DNA from: Brevibacillus invocatus
GTDB taxonomy: Bacteria; Bacillota; Bacilli; Brevibacillales; Brevibacillaceae
Reading direction: 5' to 3'
Length of the DNA: 33,474 nucleotides
Assembly: GCF_003710915.1 (NCBI RefSeq)
Contig: NZ_RHHR01000054.1
Span: 1 to 33,474, forward strand
Below the pieces are notes generated by a model. The model ran no database searches and was not told the DNA's origin. It saw only the letters and a program-made list of their open reading frames with translations. Shown piece after piece: positions 15,446 to 23,669 of the stretch (the stretch's first letter is position 1; each line of letters begins with the position of its first letter). The translations under genes were made by a program, and so were the position numbers.

Positions 15446-16483
15446 TCAAGTTTTTTCAACCATTTCATTCACGTAACGAATGGCCTGCTCCAAACGCTCC
15501 TGATAGTTTCCGGAAACCGTCTTGCAGGGGATATCAAACTCGCGGAGCAATTCCTTGAGCAAAGCGTTGTTCTTTTCACGAACTTCCTGCTCGCCAAAGG
15601 AACGGGTGCCATCATCGACCCACTTGACGTCCGGCTCCAGAAACAGCCATAGATCGTACTGCTGCAGTCGGGCAATCTCGTCCAGAATGGGCTGGCGCTC
15701 GCCGATGTAGAGCATGGAAAAGTACTGGGTAACGATCGCTTCGGTGTCGATAAAGAGCAATTTGTTCGCCTTCGCCAGCTGCTCCTTCTCCTGGTACTTA
15801 TGCTCGAACGCAATCTCCGGATAGTCCTGGGCCAAGGTGATGTTTTCACAGTTTCCCAGCCTTTCGTAGTACGTTCGTCCCCATTCCTCCACGTAATTCG
15901 TGTTGTACAGATTCGCCAGATTGCGAACCAGCGTGGATTTTCCACAGCTTTCTGTCCCCACTACCACTACCTTTTTCACGAAGTAGGGCTTTACGATTTC
16001 CGGCAGCATCTGCCAGTGCTTCATGACACCCTCGGTCCGAAGCATGGTACCCGAGATCGGATAAGCGACCCGTTTGGCATCGATCACCACATGCTGGGCT
16101 TCCGGATACAGGTCGCGAAAAATATCGGTGTACCCATGCTCCGAGCTGAATACCGTGTCGATTGGCTTGCCAATCGCGGCCTTGATCCCCTCTGCACCGC
16201 GCTGCCAGTCTGAAATGTGCCCTGTTTGCTGTTCATAGACCGCATGAACGTGTACGTGCGGCATATCTTTGGTCAGCTGTGTCCACCAGCGCAGGCGGAC
16301 ACGTACGGGGATATGTGGGATCAAACCGTCCGCACACAGCTTTTTCTCGTGTTCTTCATCAAATGCAACGACAACATGCAGTTCATCCACCATCGTGGAA
16401 GCCCGTATCATGGCATACACGTGTCCCATATGGGGACAGGGGAGAAATTTCCCCCCGTACATGCCTACCGTGCCCACTTTCAT
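15446..16483 (-). CDS. nadR: Bifunctional NadR: NMN adenylyltransferase / nicotinamide riboside kinase
   Basis: This 345-residue protein has two enzyme domains. The N-terminal nucleotidyltransferase (1-165) has 'GKFLPCPHMGH', the HxGH site at 18-21, and 'PISGTMLR' (142-149). The C-terminal P-loop kinase (170-345) has Walker A 'GTESCGKS' at 176-183. Together they turn nicotinamide riboside into NMN and then NAD. It lacks the HTH of enterobacterial NadR. The loop before HxGH has one residue more (PxxH) than the usual PxH. Its start overlaps the pnuC stop by four bases, so transport and phosphorylation are translationally coupled. Confidence 0.93.
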   Translation of the reverse strand: MKVGTVGMYGGKFLPCPHMGHVYAMIRASTMVDELHVVVAFDEEHEKKLCADGLIPHIPVRVRLRWWTQLTKDMPHVHVHAVYEQQTGHISDWQRGAEGIKAAIGKPIDTVFSSEHGYTDIFRDLYPEAQHVVIDAKRVAYPISGTMLRTEGVMKHWQMLPEIVKPYFVKKVVVVGTESCGKSTLVRNLANLYNTNYVEEWGRTYYERLGNCENITLAQDYPEIAFEHKYQEKEQLAKANKLLFIDTEAIVTQYFSMLYIGERQPILDEIARLQQYDLWLFLEPDVKWVDDGTRSFGEQEVREKNNALLKELLREFDIPCKTVSGNYQERLEQAIRYVNEMVEKT

Positions 16484-17169
16484 TGTGTTAACGCCTCCTG
16501 ACCTTTACTCAGCCTGATCCAGTTCACATAGCCGTAAATCGAGTTGACGAGGAAAGCTGACCACATTACCACCATGTTCAGGTCATTGCCTCCTTGGGTA
16601 ATCAGTGTGACGACCCATAGCGAGATCGACAGCACATTGACTGCGATCCAGAGTGCCCACTGCTCGGCGTAGCGCTTGAGCATCAAAATTTGGGCAATGA
16701 TCGAGAGAACGACAGCAGCAGAATCCAGTCGAACGGCCTGACCGCCGATGTAGTGCAGCAGCTCCGCGTACAATAAGCTTCCGACAACCGCGATGAGGAT
16801 CAGCACCATCCATCCCTTTTTGCTCAAACGCTTGACGGCAACATCCTCACCTCGCATGCTGCGCTGGGTGCGATTCTTCGACCACATGTACAAACCGATA
16901 AACTGTACAGGCAAGTAGAATAGGCCGTTCAGCATCGCTTCTCCGTACAGCGAGTAGCCGTACGAAATGTATGCGTACGTCGCTGTCTGTACAATCCCGA
17001 AATAGTAGTTGGATATCTTTCCTTTCGCAACCAATACGACGCAAAGCATTCCCGATAACGAGGAGATCAGACCCAGAAGCGAATCTTCAAACGCGAAGAA
17101 CAGATAAATGTTCACAATCGTGAATAATGCCAGCCATACTTTTTCAAACAACGTCCAATCTCTTAGCAT
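16480..17169 (-). CDS. pnuC: PnuC nicotinamide riboside transporter
   Basis: This 229-residue protein has about seven membrane helices. It shows the family hallmarks 'NYYFGIVQTATYAYISYGY', 'LPVQFIGLYMW' and 'YAEQWALWIAVNVLSISLW', aromatic-rich helices lining the riboside pathway. PnuC carries nicotinamide riboside by facilitated diffusion; trapping depends on the kinase domain of NadR, encoded immediately downstream with a 4-bp overlap. GGGAGG is seven bases before the ATG. Confidence 0.93.
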   Translation of the reverse strand: MLRDWTLFEKVWLALFTIVNIYLFFAFEDSLLGLISSLSGMLCVVLVAKGKISNYYFGIVQTATYAYISYGYSLYGEAMLNGLFYLPVQFIGLYMWSKNRTQRSMRGEDVAVKRLSKKGWMVLILIAVVGSLLYAELLHYIGGQAVRLDSAAVVLSIIAQILMLKRYAEQWALWIAVNVLSISLWVVTLITQGGNDLNMVVMWSAFLVNSIYGYVNWIRLSKGQEALTQ

Positions 17170-17202
17170 GTAAATACCTCCCTCAGATTTTGACCGCTTC
17201 CC

Positions 17203-18093
17203 TTACAATTCATCGTCCCAATTCGGATTGTATTTGTATAACTTTGCTGGTCGGTGACCGGCGCTTCTGCGAATGTGATTGGTCTCCAATACCTTATCCG
17301 CGATTTTTCGGCGGAAGGCAGCGGCCAGCAGCTCCTTGCCCAGGATGACTTCAAAAACCTGTTGAAGATCGGACAAGGCAAAATATTCTGGCAGCAGATG
17401 AAATGCGATGTCCGTGTAATCCACCTTGTTGCGCAATCTCTCCAGCGCATACAGCACCATCTTGGCATGATCAAAAGCCAGATTTTGCGAGTCCACGATT
17501 TCCTGTGTGACTTTGGAGTGACCATTCTCCACTGTCTTGGTGATTTTAACGGTCGCTTGTGCCCGATCCGAATCGTTGGTGAGACGCAGCTCTACCCACT
17601 TCTCAGTCATGAAGCCGTTGTCCGTGACGGTTGTCTTTTTTTGTGTCCACTGATCCTGGACGTGAAACCATTTGGCATCCTCTGCACCTGCTCCTGGCTG
17701 TACCGGATACAGATCGCTGTTGATCAGGGCCATGTAGGAGCAGCTGATCACCCTTGTTCGCGGATCTCGGCCAATATCCCCCCATGTGTACAGCTGCTCC
17801 AGATAGACATCACTTACATTTGTTTCTTTTTCTAGTACCCGGATCGCGGCCTCGTCGATGCTTTCGTGAGCGGAAACAAACCCGCCCGGCAACGCCCACT
17901 GTCCCTGAAACGGATGGTCCTTTCGCTTGATCAGCAAAATTTTCAACGCTTTGTCAGATCGCTTGCGGTAATTGTCCGTCTCTTTGTCTACAACCGTGAA
18001 GAGCAGCAGATCGACGGTCACGGAAGGCCTCAAATACTGGTTGACATCATACTCCTTCAGGAACTGTTGTTCCGCAGATGAATGGTTGTTCAT
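17203..18093 (-). CDS. nrtR: NrtR-type Nudix-related transcriptional regulator
   Basis: This 296-residue protein has an N-terminal Nudix domain (about 20-170) and a C-terminal winged helix (about 220-290, 'LSDLQQVFEVILGKELLAAAFRRKI'). The Nudix box at 71-93 ('GFVSAHESIDEAAIRVLEKE') departs from GX5EX7REUXEE, with V in place of the first glutamate of REUXEE. This fits a sensor of ADP-ribose/NAD derivatives without efficient hydrolysis, as in NrtR repressors. It is the first gene of nrtR-pnuC-nadR, 33 bp before pnuC, and has palindromes upstream. Autoregulated control of NAD salvage is inferred. Confidence 0.88.
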   Translation of the reverse strand: MNNHSSAEQQFLKEYDVNQYLRPSVTVDLLLFTVVDKETDNYRKRSDKALKILLIKRKDHPFQGQWALPGGFVSAHESIDEAAIRVLEKETNVSDVYLEQLYTWGDIGRDPRTRVISCSYMALINSDLYPVQPGAGAEDAKWFHVQDQWTQKKTTVTDNGFMTEKWVELRLTNDSDRAQATVKITKTVENGHSKVTQEIVDSQNLAFDHAKMVLYALERLRNKVDYTDIAFHLLPEYFALSDLQQVFEVILGKELLAAAFRRKIADKVLETNHIRRSAGHRPAKLYKYNPNWDDEL

Positions 18094-18110
18094 GTTATTA
18101 CCCCTCTGAT

Positions 18111-18149
18111 ATTATCATTATGTTAATAACAACTTGTTAATAAGATAAT
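18111..18149. promoter_or_regulatory. Probable NrtR operator
   Basis: TTAATAACAA (18123-18132) and TTGTTAATAA (18134-18143) form a 10-1-10 inverted repeat with nine of ten pairs, flanked by ATTATC (18111) and GATAAT (18144). It lies 20-55 bp before nrtR. From here to 18411, apart from the terminator at 18242-18273, I see no gene or other signal. Confidence 0.6.
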
Positions 18150-18241
18150 AATGGATGGTTTTTCCTTTGTCAACTGGGAAAACACCTTTTGCGCGTGCTT
18201 GAGTGGAGATATTACTTTTTTACAATTAATTCAATCCATAT

Positions 18242-18273
18242 AAAAAAGGCTAGCCAGAAACCTTCTGACTGCC
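18242..18273 (-). terminator. Terminator of the sigma-54 regulator operon
   Basis: On the minus strand GGCAGTCAGAA pairs with TTCTGGCTAGCC, with one unpaired position, and a T6 run follows. Confidence 0.7.
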
Positions 18274-18411
18274 TCATTCTATTTAGACTATCAATCCCGT
18301 TAGCATCACCACTATCTCATGCTATTTTTTCTATGTCCAGAATGTTCACGTGATGGACAAGTCCTCGTTATTACAATAAGTCTGTTCCGTTCTCCCAACC
18401 ACATGAAGCTT

Positions 18412-18651
18412 TTATTCCATATACACCACCGTCAAAATCATCCCTGCAATCACGTCTTCCCCCAGCTCGACTTCCAGCTCGCCTACTTTGCCGCTGACAC
18501 GCGAAATCACTGGGATTGTCTCGCCTTCCTGGCTAACCAGTACAAACAGCGTCTCCCCCTCTTGCACGTACTCGCCAGTCTGACACGAGATTTGCTGGAT
18601 TGTTCCGGCCAACCGAGCTATGATTTCATCCTTTAAAACCAACCTGCTCAC
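18412..18651 (-). CDS. Small biotinyl/lipoyl-like domain protein without the modified lysine
   Basis: This 79-residue stand-alone β-barrel domain follows the biotin/lipoyl hammerhead pattern: 'IARLAGTIQQI', 'GEYVQEGETLFVLVS', 'ISRVSGKVGELEVELGEDV'. At the hairpin where EAMKM would sit it reads 'SQEGETI', so the acceptor lysine is missing (Gly43 by my alignment) and it cannot carry biotin or lipoate at that site. Its start overlaps the end of the sigma-54 activator gene by 26 bp, implying coupled expression. The partner is unknown. It could be a structural or adaptor module for the regulator or the dehydrogenase. Confidence 0.75.
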   Translation of the reverse strand: MSRLVLKDEIIARLAGTIQQISCQTGEYVQEGETLFVLVSQEGETIPVISRVSGKVGELEVELGEDVIAGMILTVVYME

Positions 18652-20761
18652 CCCGACTTCTCTTCTCCTGAATCTCCTGATACTTGCGGCTGATCGTGGA
18701 TTGACTGACGCCCAGCATCTTGGCGGCCAGCGAGGTCGTTTTGTATTCGTCCATCGCCATGCTGATCAGCTGCTCCTCCATGGCTCGCGTGGCTTCCTTC
18801 AACGGCATGATCTTGGTCAAACGCTCTTTGAACTTCCTTTTCTTCTCCTTTTTCAACATGGGACTGATGTGATGCGCCTCGATCAACTCTTCGTCAGCTG
18901 TGACGACCAGACGCTCGATGATGTTTTGCAGCTCCCGCACGTTGCCCGGCCAGGAGTAGGCCTCGAGTACATCGAGTGCATCCTGGGAGAGCTGTGTCGA
19001 CCGCTCGTATTTCTCATTGAAGGTGTGCAAAAAGTGAAGGCTGATCAGCGGAATGTCCTCCGGCCGCTCGCGCAGTGGCGGAATGACGATCGGAATGACA
19101 GTCAGCCGGTAGTACAGGTCCTCGCGAAACAGCCCTTCTTCCACCATGCGCTCCAAATTTTTGTTGGTAGCCGCTATGATTTGTACGTCCACCTCTACAA
19201 CCTCAGAGCCACCGAGCGGGATCATTTCGCGCTCCTGCAAGACGCGCAAGAGCTTCACCTGCAAGCCGAGCGGCAGCTCTGCAATCTCGTCCAGGAATAG
19301 CACCCCTTTGTGCGCCATACGAAAATATCCAGGCTTGCCGCTCGTGCTGGCTCCGGTAAATGCGCCTTTTTCATAGCCGAAAAGCTCGCTCTCCAAAAGC
19401 GTCTCGGGGATTGCCCCACAGTTTACTTTGACGAATGGCTGACTGCGCCGCGCTCCCCATTCGTAGATCGTGCGGGCGAAAACCTCCTTGCCCACTCCTG
19501 ATTCCCCAGTCAACAGGACGGTCGAGGAGCTTTTCGCTACCTTGCGAATGTAGTTCATCAGCTTCTCCATCTTGCTGCTGGCATAGATCAATTGGCGCTG
19601 CTTGGCTGACTGCTGCTGATCGCGCAGATGCTCCAGCTCCTGCTTGTACTGTGCAGACATCTTTTTAGCTTGCAAAAGCTCCTCCTTGAGCATCACCGTT
19701 TCTGTAATATCCCGCAGCGCGATGACGATGCGCTCCAGCCTGCCCGACTCGTCCACGATCGGATTGCCTACAGCCAGCACATTTTTGCCTGAGCTGCTCT
19801 TTTGGGTGACAGAGACCTTGCGCATGCGCTCCATGACTTTTTTCACAATCGCTGTAAAAAAGGTTCCCTCATCCTCCAGCTCCATCAGATTAAGTCCGAT
19901 CAGCTGTTCTTTGTCATTCGCCCAAAAATCCTTGATCAAGCTGCCACTGTATCGAAGCAGGACGCCTTTTTCATCCAGCACCAGAATTTCATCATAAATA
20001 GAGGAGAGAATGCCTTGCAGATCGGTGTTCAGGTTTTTGACGGCCTCCATCTCCAGTGCCATCTTCTCGATAAATGGCAGGTCCTGGAGCACGATGATCG
20101 CACCCGTAATATGGGCATGCTGATCTCGAATTGGCGCAAAATCCGCCAGAACCGCCATGCTATCCGTCATGATGATCTGGTTGAGAATGACTTCACCGTT
20201 GTTTATGACCTTGCGAAAAATGTGCGGGTCGAGCAGTTCATTTGCTCGGGTATCCCGGATTTTTTCCGGGACCACACGCACCATCCGCACGACTTCTGCA
20301 TTGAAGTTTTCGATCCGCCCCTCTGGATCGGTAATCAAAATCCCCATCGGAATCGAATTGAGCAGGGAGCGCATCCAATCGGTATGGGCAGACTGGCTGG
20401 TCAGTAAATAGTAGAGAATATCCTCGCGCTGCAGATAGCCCTCTGGCTTGCCCTCCTGATCCTGCACCAACACAACCTCTTCGCCAAACACCTTGAAGAA
20501 ATCGAGGACGTCCGCTTCGCGTTGGAAATAAGTCAGATCGGTATGGAAGGGCAGCTCCCGCACTTGTCTTTTCTCCCATTCGGGGTCATGCAAAAATGGC
20601 ATCACATCGGTATTGCGAATGTAGGCGACGATTTTGTCCTCTACCGCATCGGTGATAAAAACAACCCGTTCCTTCCAGTGCGACATGATTTCCCACAATT
20701 CATTGACAGAAGATTCAAACGATAAGGTGTGCGCTTTTCTGACAAACCATTTGGAAACCAT
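18626..20761 (-). CDS. Sigma-54-dependent activator (CBS-PAS-PAS-AAA+-HTH)
   Basis: This is a 711-residue enhancer-binding protein. Residues 1-125 are a CBS-type pair ('VVFITDAVEDKIVAYIRNTD', 'VVLVQDQEGKPEGYLQREDI'), followed by PAS at about 127-235 and a second PAS at about 245-355, then a coiled coil (355-395). The AAA+ domain has Walker A 'GESGVGKE' (419-426), the sigma-54-contacting GAFTGA (466-471) and Walker B 'VLFLDE' (487-492). The C-terminal helix-turn-helix ('TTSLAAKMLGVSQSTISRKY') binds enhancers. The activator is probably for the adjacent aldehyde dehydrogenase and agmatinase-family genes, both of which have -24/-12 promoters. The ligand for the CBS/PAS part is unknown. GGGGAGG precedes the ATG. 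Confidence 0.93.
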   Translation of the reverse strand: MVSKWFVRKAHTLSFESSVNELWEIMSHWKERVVFITDAVEDKIVAYIRNTDVMPFLHDPEWEKRQVRELPFHTDLTYFQREADVLDFFKVFGEEVVLVQDQEGKPEGYLQREDILYYLLTSQSAHTDWMRSLLNSIPMGILITDPEGRIENFNAEVVRMVRVVPEKIRDTRANELLDPHIFRKVINNGEVILNQIIMTDSMAVLADFAPIRDQHAHITGAIIVLQDLPFIEKMALEMEAVKNLNTDLQGILSSIYDEILVLDEKGVLLRYSGSLIKDFWANDKEQLIGLNLMELEDEGTFFTAIVKKVMERMRKVSVTQKSSSGKNVLAVGNPIVDESGRLERIVIALRDITETVMLKEELLQAKKMSAQYKQELEHLRDQQQSAKQRQLIYASSKMEKLMNYIRKVAKSSSTVLLTGESGVGKEVFARTIYEWGARRSQPFVKVNCGAIPETLLESELFGYEKGAFTGASTSGKPGYFRMAHKGVLFLDEIAELPLGLQVKLLRVLQEREMIPLGGSEVVEVDVQIIAATNKNLERMVEEGLFREDLYYRLTVIPIVIPPLRERPEDIPLISLHFLHTFNEKYERSTQLSQDALDVLEAYSWPGNVRELQNIIERLVVTADEELIEAHHISPMLKKEKKRKFKERLTKIMPLKEATRAMEEQLISMAMDEYKTTSLAAKMLGVSQSTISRKYQEIQEKRSRGEQVGFKG

Positions 20762-20825
20762 AGTTCCTCCCCAATCGCTTTGTATGCTCCTATTATACTT
20801 GGGCCGCGATGGGGACGGAAAGCGG

Positions 20826-20855
20826 AAAAGAAGACTTGAGAGACAGTCTTCTTTT
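20826..20855 (-). terminator. Terminator after the aldehyde dehydrogenase gene
   Basis: A perfect 11-bp stem, AAAAGAAGACT/AGTCTTCTTTT (20826-20836 and 20845-20855), lies just past the dehydrogenase stop. It separates this gene from the activator gene, which has its own -10-like TATAAT at 20797-20792. Confidence 0.75.
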
Positions 20856-20866
20856 CCATGTGAATG

Positions 20867-22339
20867 CTATTCTTCAAACCAACCGCTCGGCTGCACCTGC
20901 AAGTTGATATTGATCTGCTTCACTTCGGTAAACTCCTCGTAGCCGTATGTGCCAAGACCGCGCCCGATCCCGCTCTGCTTGTATCCTCCCCAAGGAGCTT
21001 CATTGTAGGTCGGATGGTAGCAGTTGATCCAGGTGATTCCCGCTCTCAGCTTGCGGATGACGCGCATTGCTTTGGCTCCGTCCTGCGTAAAGACGCCACC
21101 AGCCAGACCGTAGACCGTATCGTTAGCAAGGCGAATAGCATCAGCTTCATCCGTAAAGCGCTGGATGGCGAGCACAGGTCCGAATATCTCTTCCTGCACG
21201 ATTTTCATCGAAGGCGTGGTATCCGTGAAGATCGTAGGCTCCACGAAATAGCCGTTTTCCAATCCAGTGGCCGTGATCCGATTGCCCCCGCACAATAGAC
21301 GCGCCCCTTCGGATTTGCCCAGCTCGATATAGTGCAGAACCTTTTCCATATGCGCCTGACTGACCAGTGGCCCCATCTCCGTAGACGGGTGGTCGCCAGC
21401 ACCAACGCGGATTTTTTTTGCCCGCTCCACCAGCCGCTCCACGAAACGGTCATGGATGCTGTCTTCCAGCAGGAGCCTGGAGCCTGCCGAGCATACCTGT
21501 CCCTGATTGGCGAAAATACCGAACAATGCATAGTCTACCGCTGTGTCAAAATCGGCATCGGCAAAGACGATATTCGGAGATTTACCGCCCAGCTCCAGCG
21601 AGATTTTCTTGATATTCCCGGTAGCCGCGCGCATGATGCTGCGGCCTGTGGCTGTCCCGCCAGTAAAAGAGATCTTGTCCACGAGATGACTTTCTGCGAT
21701 CTCATTGCCTACTGTTGCCCCCGCTCCCATCACCAGATTGGCTACGCCTTTGGGCACGCCTACCTCTTCTAGAATGGCGAACAGCTTTTGTGCTGTCACC
21801 GGTGTGACCTCAGATGGCTTAAACACAATGGTGTTGCCAGCGGCCAATGCCGGAGCAATTTTCCAGACAGCCATCAAAAGCGGATAGTTCCACGGTACGA
21901 TCAGGCCACACACTCCGACTGGCTCGCGCACGACCATCGCCTGCACAGGGTCTGCCACATGATAGGTCTGTCCATCGGGCTTGCTCACGATTCCCGCGTA
22001 GTATCGGAAGCACGCTGCGGCATCTGCCACATCAAAGGCCGTTTCACGCAGGGGCTTTCCGTTGTCCAGCGTCTCCAGACGTCCGATCTCCTCGGCCTGC
22101 TGCTCCAGCCTGTCTGCCACAGCCAGTAGCATACGTCCGCGCTCTACAGCAGGCAGCTCCGACCAGATGCCGCTGTCAAAGGCTTCTCTTGCTGCCTGGA
22201 TCGCATGGCGGGCATCCTCGACGCCCCCTTCTGCGGCAAGCGCAATCGTTTCACCAGAAGCCGGGTTGACGATCACACGCGTGTTTCCCGACTGGGCATC
22301 TACCCATTCCCCATTGATATACATCTTCAGGTTCATCAT
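20867..22339 (-). CDS. NAD(P)-dependent aldehyde dehydrogenase
   Basis: This 490-residue ALDH oxidises an aldehyde to its acid. Visible are Asn151 in 'VPWNYP', 'FTGGTATGRSIM', catalytic base Glu249 in 'LELGGKSPNIVF', nucleophile Cys283 in 'NQGQVCSAGSR' and 'EEIFGPVLAI'. It belongs to the betaine/γ-guanidinobutyraldehyde dehydrogenase-like branch. GGGAGAGG sets the start at the ATG pair 22339/22336. A perfect sigma-54 promoter lies 50-65 bp upstream. With the neighbouring agmatinase-family enzyme it could run guanidinobutyraldehyde to guanidinobutyrate and then GABA plus urea; that pathway is inferred from context. Confidence 0.9.
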   Translation of the reverse strand: MMNLKMYINGEWVDAQSGNTRVIVNPASGETIALAAEGGVEDARHAIQAAREAFDSGIWSELPAVERGRMLLAVADRLEQQAEEIGRLETLDNGKPLRETAFDVADAAACFRYYAGIVSKPDGQTYHVADPVQAMVVREPVGVCGLIVPWNYPLLMAVWKIAPALAAGNTIVFKPSEVTPVTAQKLFAILEEVGVPKGVANLVMGAGATVGNEIAESHLVDKISFTGGTATGRSIMRAATGNIKKISLELGGKSPNIVFADADFDTAVDYALFGIFANQGQVCSAGSRLLLEDSIHDRFVERLVERAKKIRVGAGDHPSTEMGPLVSQAHMEKVLHYIELGKSEGARLLCGGNRITATGLENGYFVEPTIFTDTTPSMKIVQEEIFGPVLAIQRFTDEADAIRLANDTVYGLAGGVFTQDGAKAMRVIRKLRAGITWINCYHPTYNEAPWGGYKQSGIGRGLGTYGYEEFTEVKQININLQVQPSGWFEE

Positions 22340-22388
22340 GCTACGAATCCTCTCCCTTATCGCGGCTTTGTGCTCCATACATGTTCAG

Positions 22389-22404
22389 AGCAAGTCGCAT
22401 GCCA
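22389..22404 (-). promoter_or_regulatory. Sigma-54 (-24/-12) promoter of the aldehyde dehydrogenase gene
   Basis: The minus strand reads TGGCATGCGACTTGCT, matching every position of the sigma-54 consensus TGGCAYRNNNNTTGCW. The expected transcription start, about 22378, gives a 40-base leader before the ALDH start codon. Confidence 0.88.
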
Positions 22405-22453
22405 GTCTTGGACATGCGGTGAAAGCTGTCAATTTACTTTAAGTCGTCCGTTC

Positions 22454-22495
22454 AAATTATGCAAAAATTCATAATTTATGCAACCGTGCATAATT
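22454..22495. promoter_or_regulatory. Upstream activator sites for the sigma-54 promoter
   Basis: Three copies of a TTATGCA motif occur: AAATTATGCA (22454-22463), AATTTATGCA (22473-22482) and the inverted TGCATAATT (22487-22495). The last two form a palindrome with a 4-base spacer. They lie 50-110 bp upstream of the -24/-12 element, where enhancer-binding proteins bind, and the neighbouring activator is the likely ligand. Confidence 0.65.
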
Positions 22496-22530
22496 CGCAG
22501 CTTGACACATCCGCTGATTTCCCGTTACAT

Positions 22531-23457
22531 TCAGCTGCGGATCGCCACCAGGGCGGCAAAATCATGGATCAAGGTAGCCGCCAAAAGAGAAGTGGTTTGC
22601 GCAGGATCGTAAGGCGGGAGCACCTCGACCAGGTCAAATCCGATGTAATGAAGGTCTTTCAAAGAGCGAACCAGCTCCAGCGTCTCAAAGCTGGTAAAGC
22701 CGCCGACCTCGGGAGTTCCTGTACCCAGAGCGAACGCGGGATCGACAAAATCAATATCAAAGCTGAGGAAGCACGGGGTATCGCCAAGCTGTTGCTTGAT
22801 TTGCGCCACGACCTCCTCCACGCCTCGTCTACGCAGCTCCTGTGTGGTGATCACGTTGTAGCCCAGCTCCAGGCTGGCGTCGAGATCCCCAGGATGGTTC
22901 AGCGTTCCGCGAATCCCCAGTTGAAACACTTTGTCCGGTTTCAGCAGCTTTTCTTCGTAGGCGCGGATAAAAGCGGAGCCGTGCCAGTATTTTTCGTCGT
23001 AGTAGGTGTCCCAGGTATCCGTATGGGAGTCAAACTGAATCAGTGCAACCTGACCGTAAACCTCCTTGGCCGCACGCAGCGTTGCCAGTGTGATCGAGTG
23101 GTCTCCTCCCAGCCCGATCGGCACGATTCCTTTTTTCATCAGGTCAAGCATAGCAGCCTGTATGCGTTCATAGCTGCGATGAATATTGTGCGGAATGACC
23201 GATACATCCCCGATATCGATGGCGCGCGTGTCTTCAAACGGGTAGACCTGGTGGATCGGATGGTAGGGAAACAGCAGCATGGACGCCTGGCGGATCGCCT
23301 GAGGCGCAAAGCGGGCACCTACCCGAAAAGAAGCCGCTGTATCAAAAGGCAGACCGACAATAGCAACCTTGGCGTCCTCTCTGCTGTACGGCAGCCGCAT
23401 AAAAGAACCTGTCGTGCAAAATTCCGGCTGGATATCAGGTGTCAGTGGATATTGCAT
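22531..23457 (-). CDS. speB: Agmatinase/guanidinobutyrase-family ureohydrolase
   Basis: This 308-residue manganese enzyme of the arginase/agmatinase family shows 'GLGGDHS' (116-121), 'QFDSHTDTWD' (141-150, the DAHxD-type site with Ser in place of Ala) and 'SFDIDFVDPAF' followed by 'GTGTPEVGG', together supplying the binuclear Mn ligands. It splits urea from a guanidino substrate; agmatine is the family default, 4-guanidinobutyrate is an alternative suggested by the adjacent aldehyde dehydrogenase. GGAGGAG precedes the ATG at 23457; the 67 extra codons upstream are not real. It has its own sigma-54-like promoter. Confidence 0.9.
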   Translation of the reverse strand: MQYPLTPDIQPEFCTTGSFMRLPYSREDAKVAIVGLPFDTAASFRVGARFAPQAIRQASMLLFPYHPIHQVYPFEDTRAIDIGDVSVIPHNIHRSYERIQAAMLDLMKKGIVPIGLGGDHSITLATLRAAKEVYGQVALIQFDSHTDTWDTYYDEKYWHGSAFIRAYEEKLLKPDKVFQLGIRGTLNHPGDLDASLELGYNVITTQELRRRGVEEVVAQIKQQLGDTPCFLSFDIDFVDPAFALGTGTPEVGGFTSFETLELVRSLKDLHYIGFDLVEVLPPYDPAQTTSLLAATLIHDFAALVAIRS

Positions 23458-23531
23458 GGTATTTCTCCTCCGAACTCGCCGCCTGCTCCACGATCGACGG
23501 ATGCAAGCGCGCTGTTTTTCATGGATCGGGG

Positions 23532-23603
23532 TCAGGAGCAAATACGCTCGGACGACAGGAGCATCGAAAGCAAGACGGCAATCAAGAACATTTGATTTGG
23601 CAT
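23532..23603 (-). CDS. Possible 23-residue leader peptide ahead of the agmatinase gene
   Basis: A short frame encodes 'MPNQMFLIAVLLSMLLSSER' plus three residues. It is hydrophobic, starts 15 bases after AAAGGAGGG, and lies between the sigma-54 promoter and the agmatinase start. A second short frame (from an ATG at 23522) overlaps the agmatinase start. It may be a leader, a small membrane peptide or chance; the ribosome-binding spacing is long. Confidence 0.3.
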   Translation of the reverse strand: MPNQMFLIAVLLSMLLSSERICS

Positions 23604-23669
23604 GGTATTCTCTTTTACCCTCCTTTCCTTTCGGCGACTTGCCACCTCGCTCATGCAAGAGTTGTTTTA

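Noticed and set aside
22459..23595. 378-residue open frame on the plus strand opposite the agmatinase-family gene
   Set aside because: It is antisense to a gene with clear catalytic motifs, has no ribosome-binding site and shows no recognisable domain; the high-GC third positions create such shadows.
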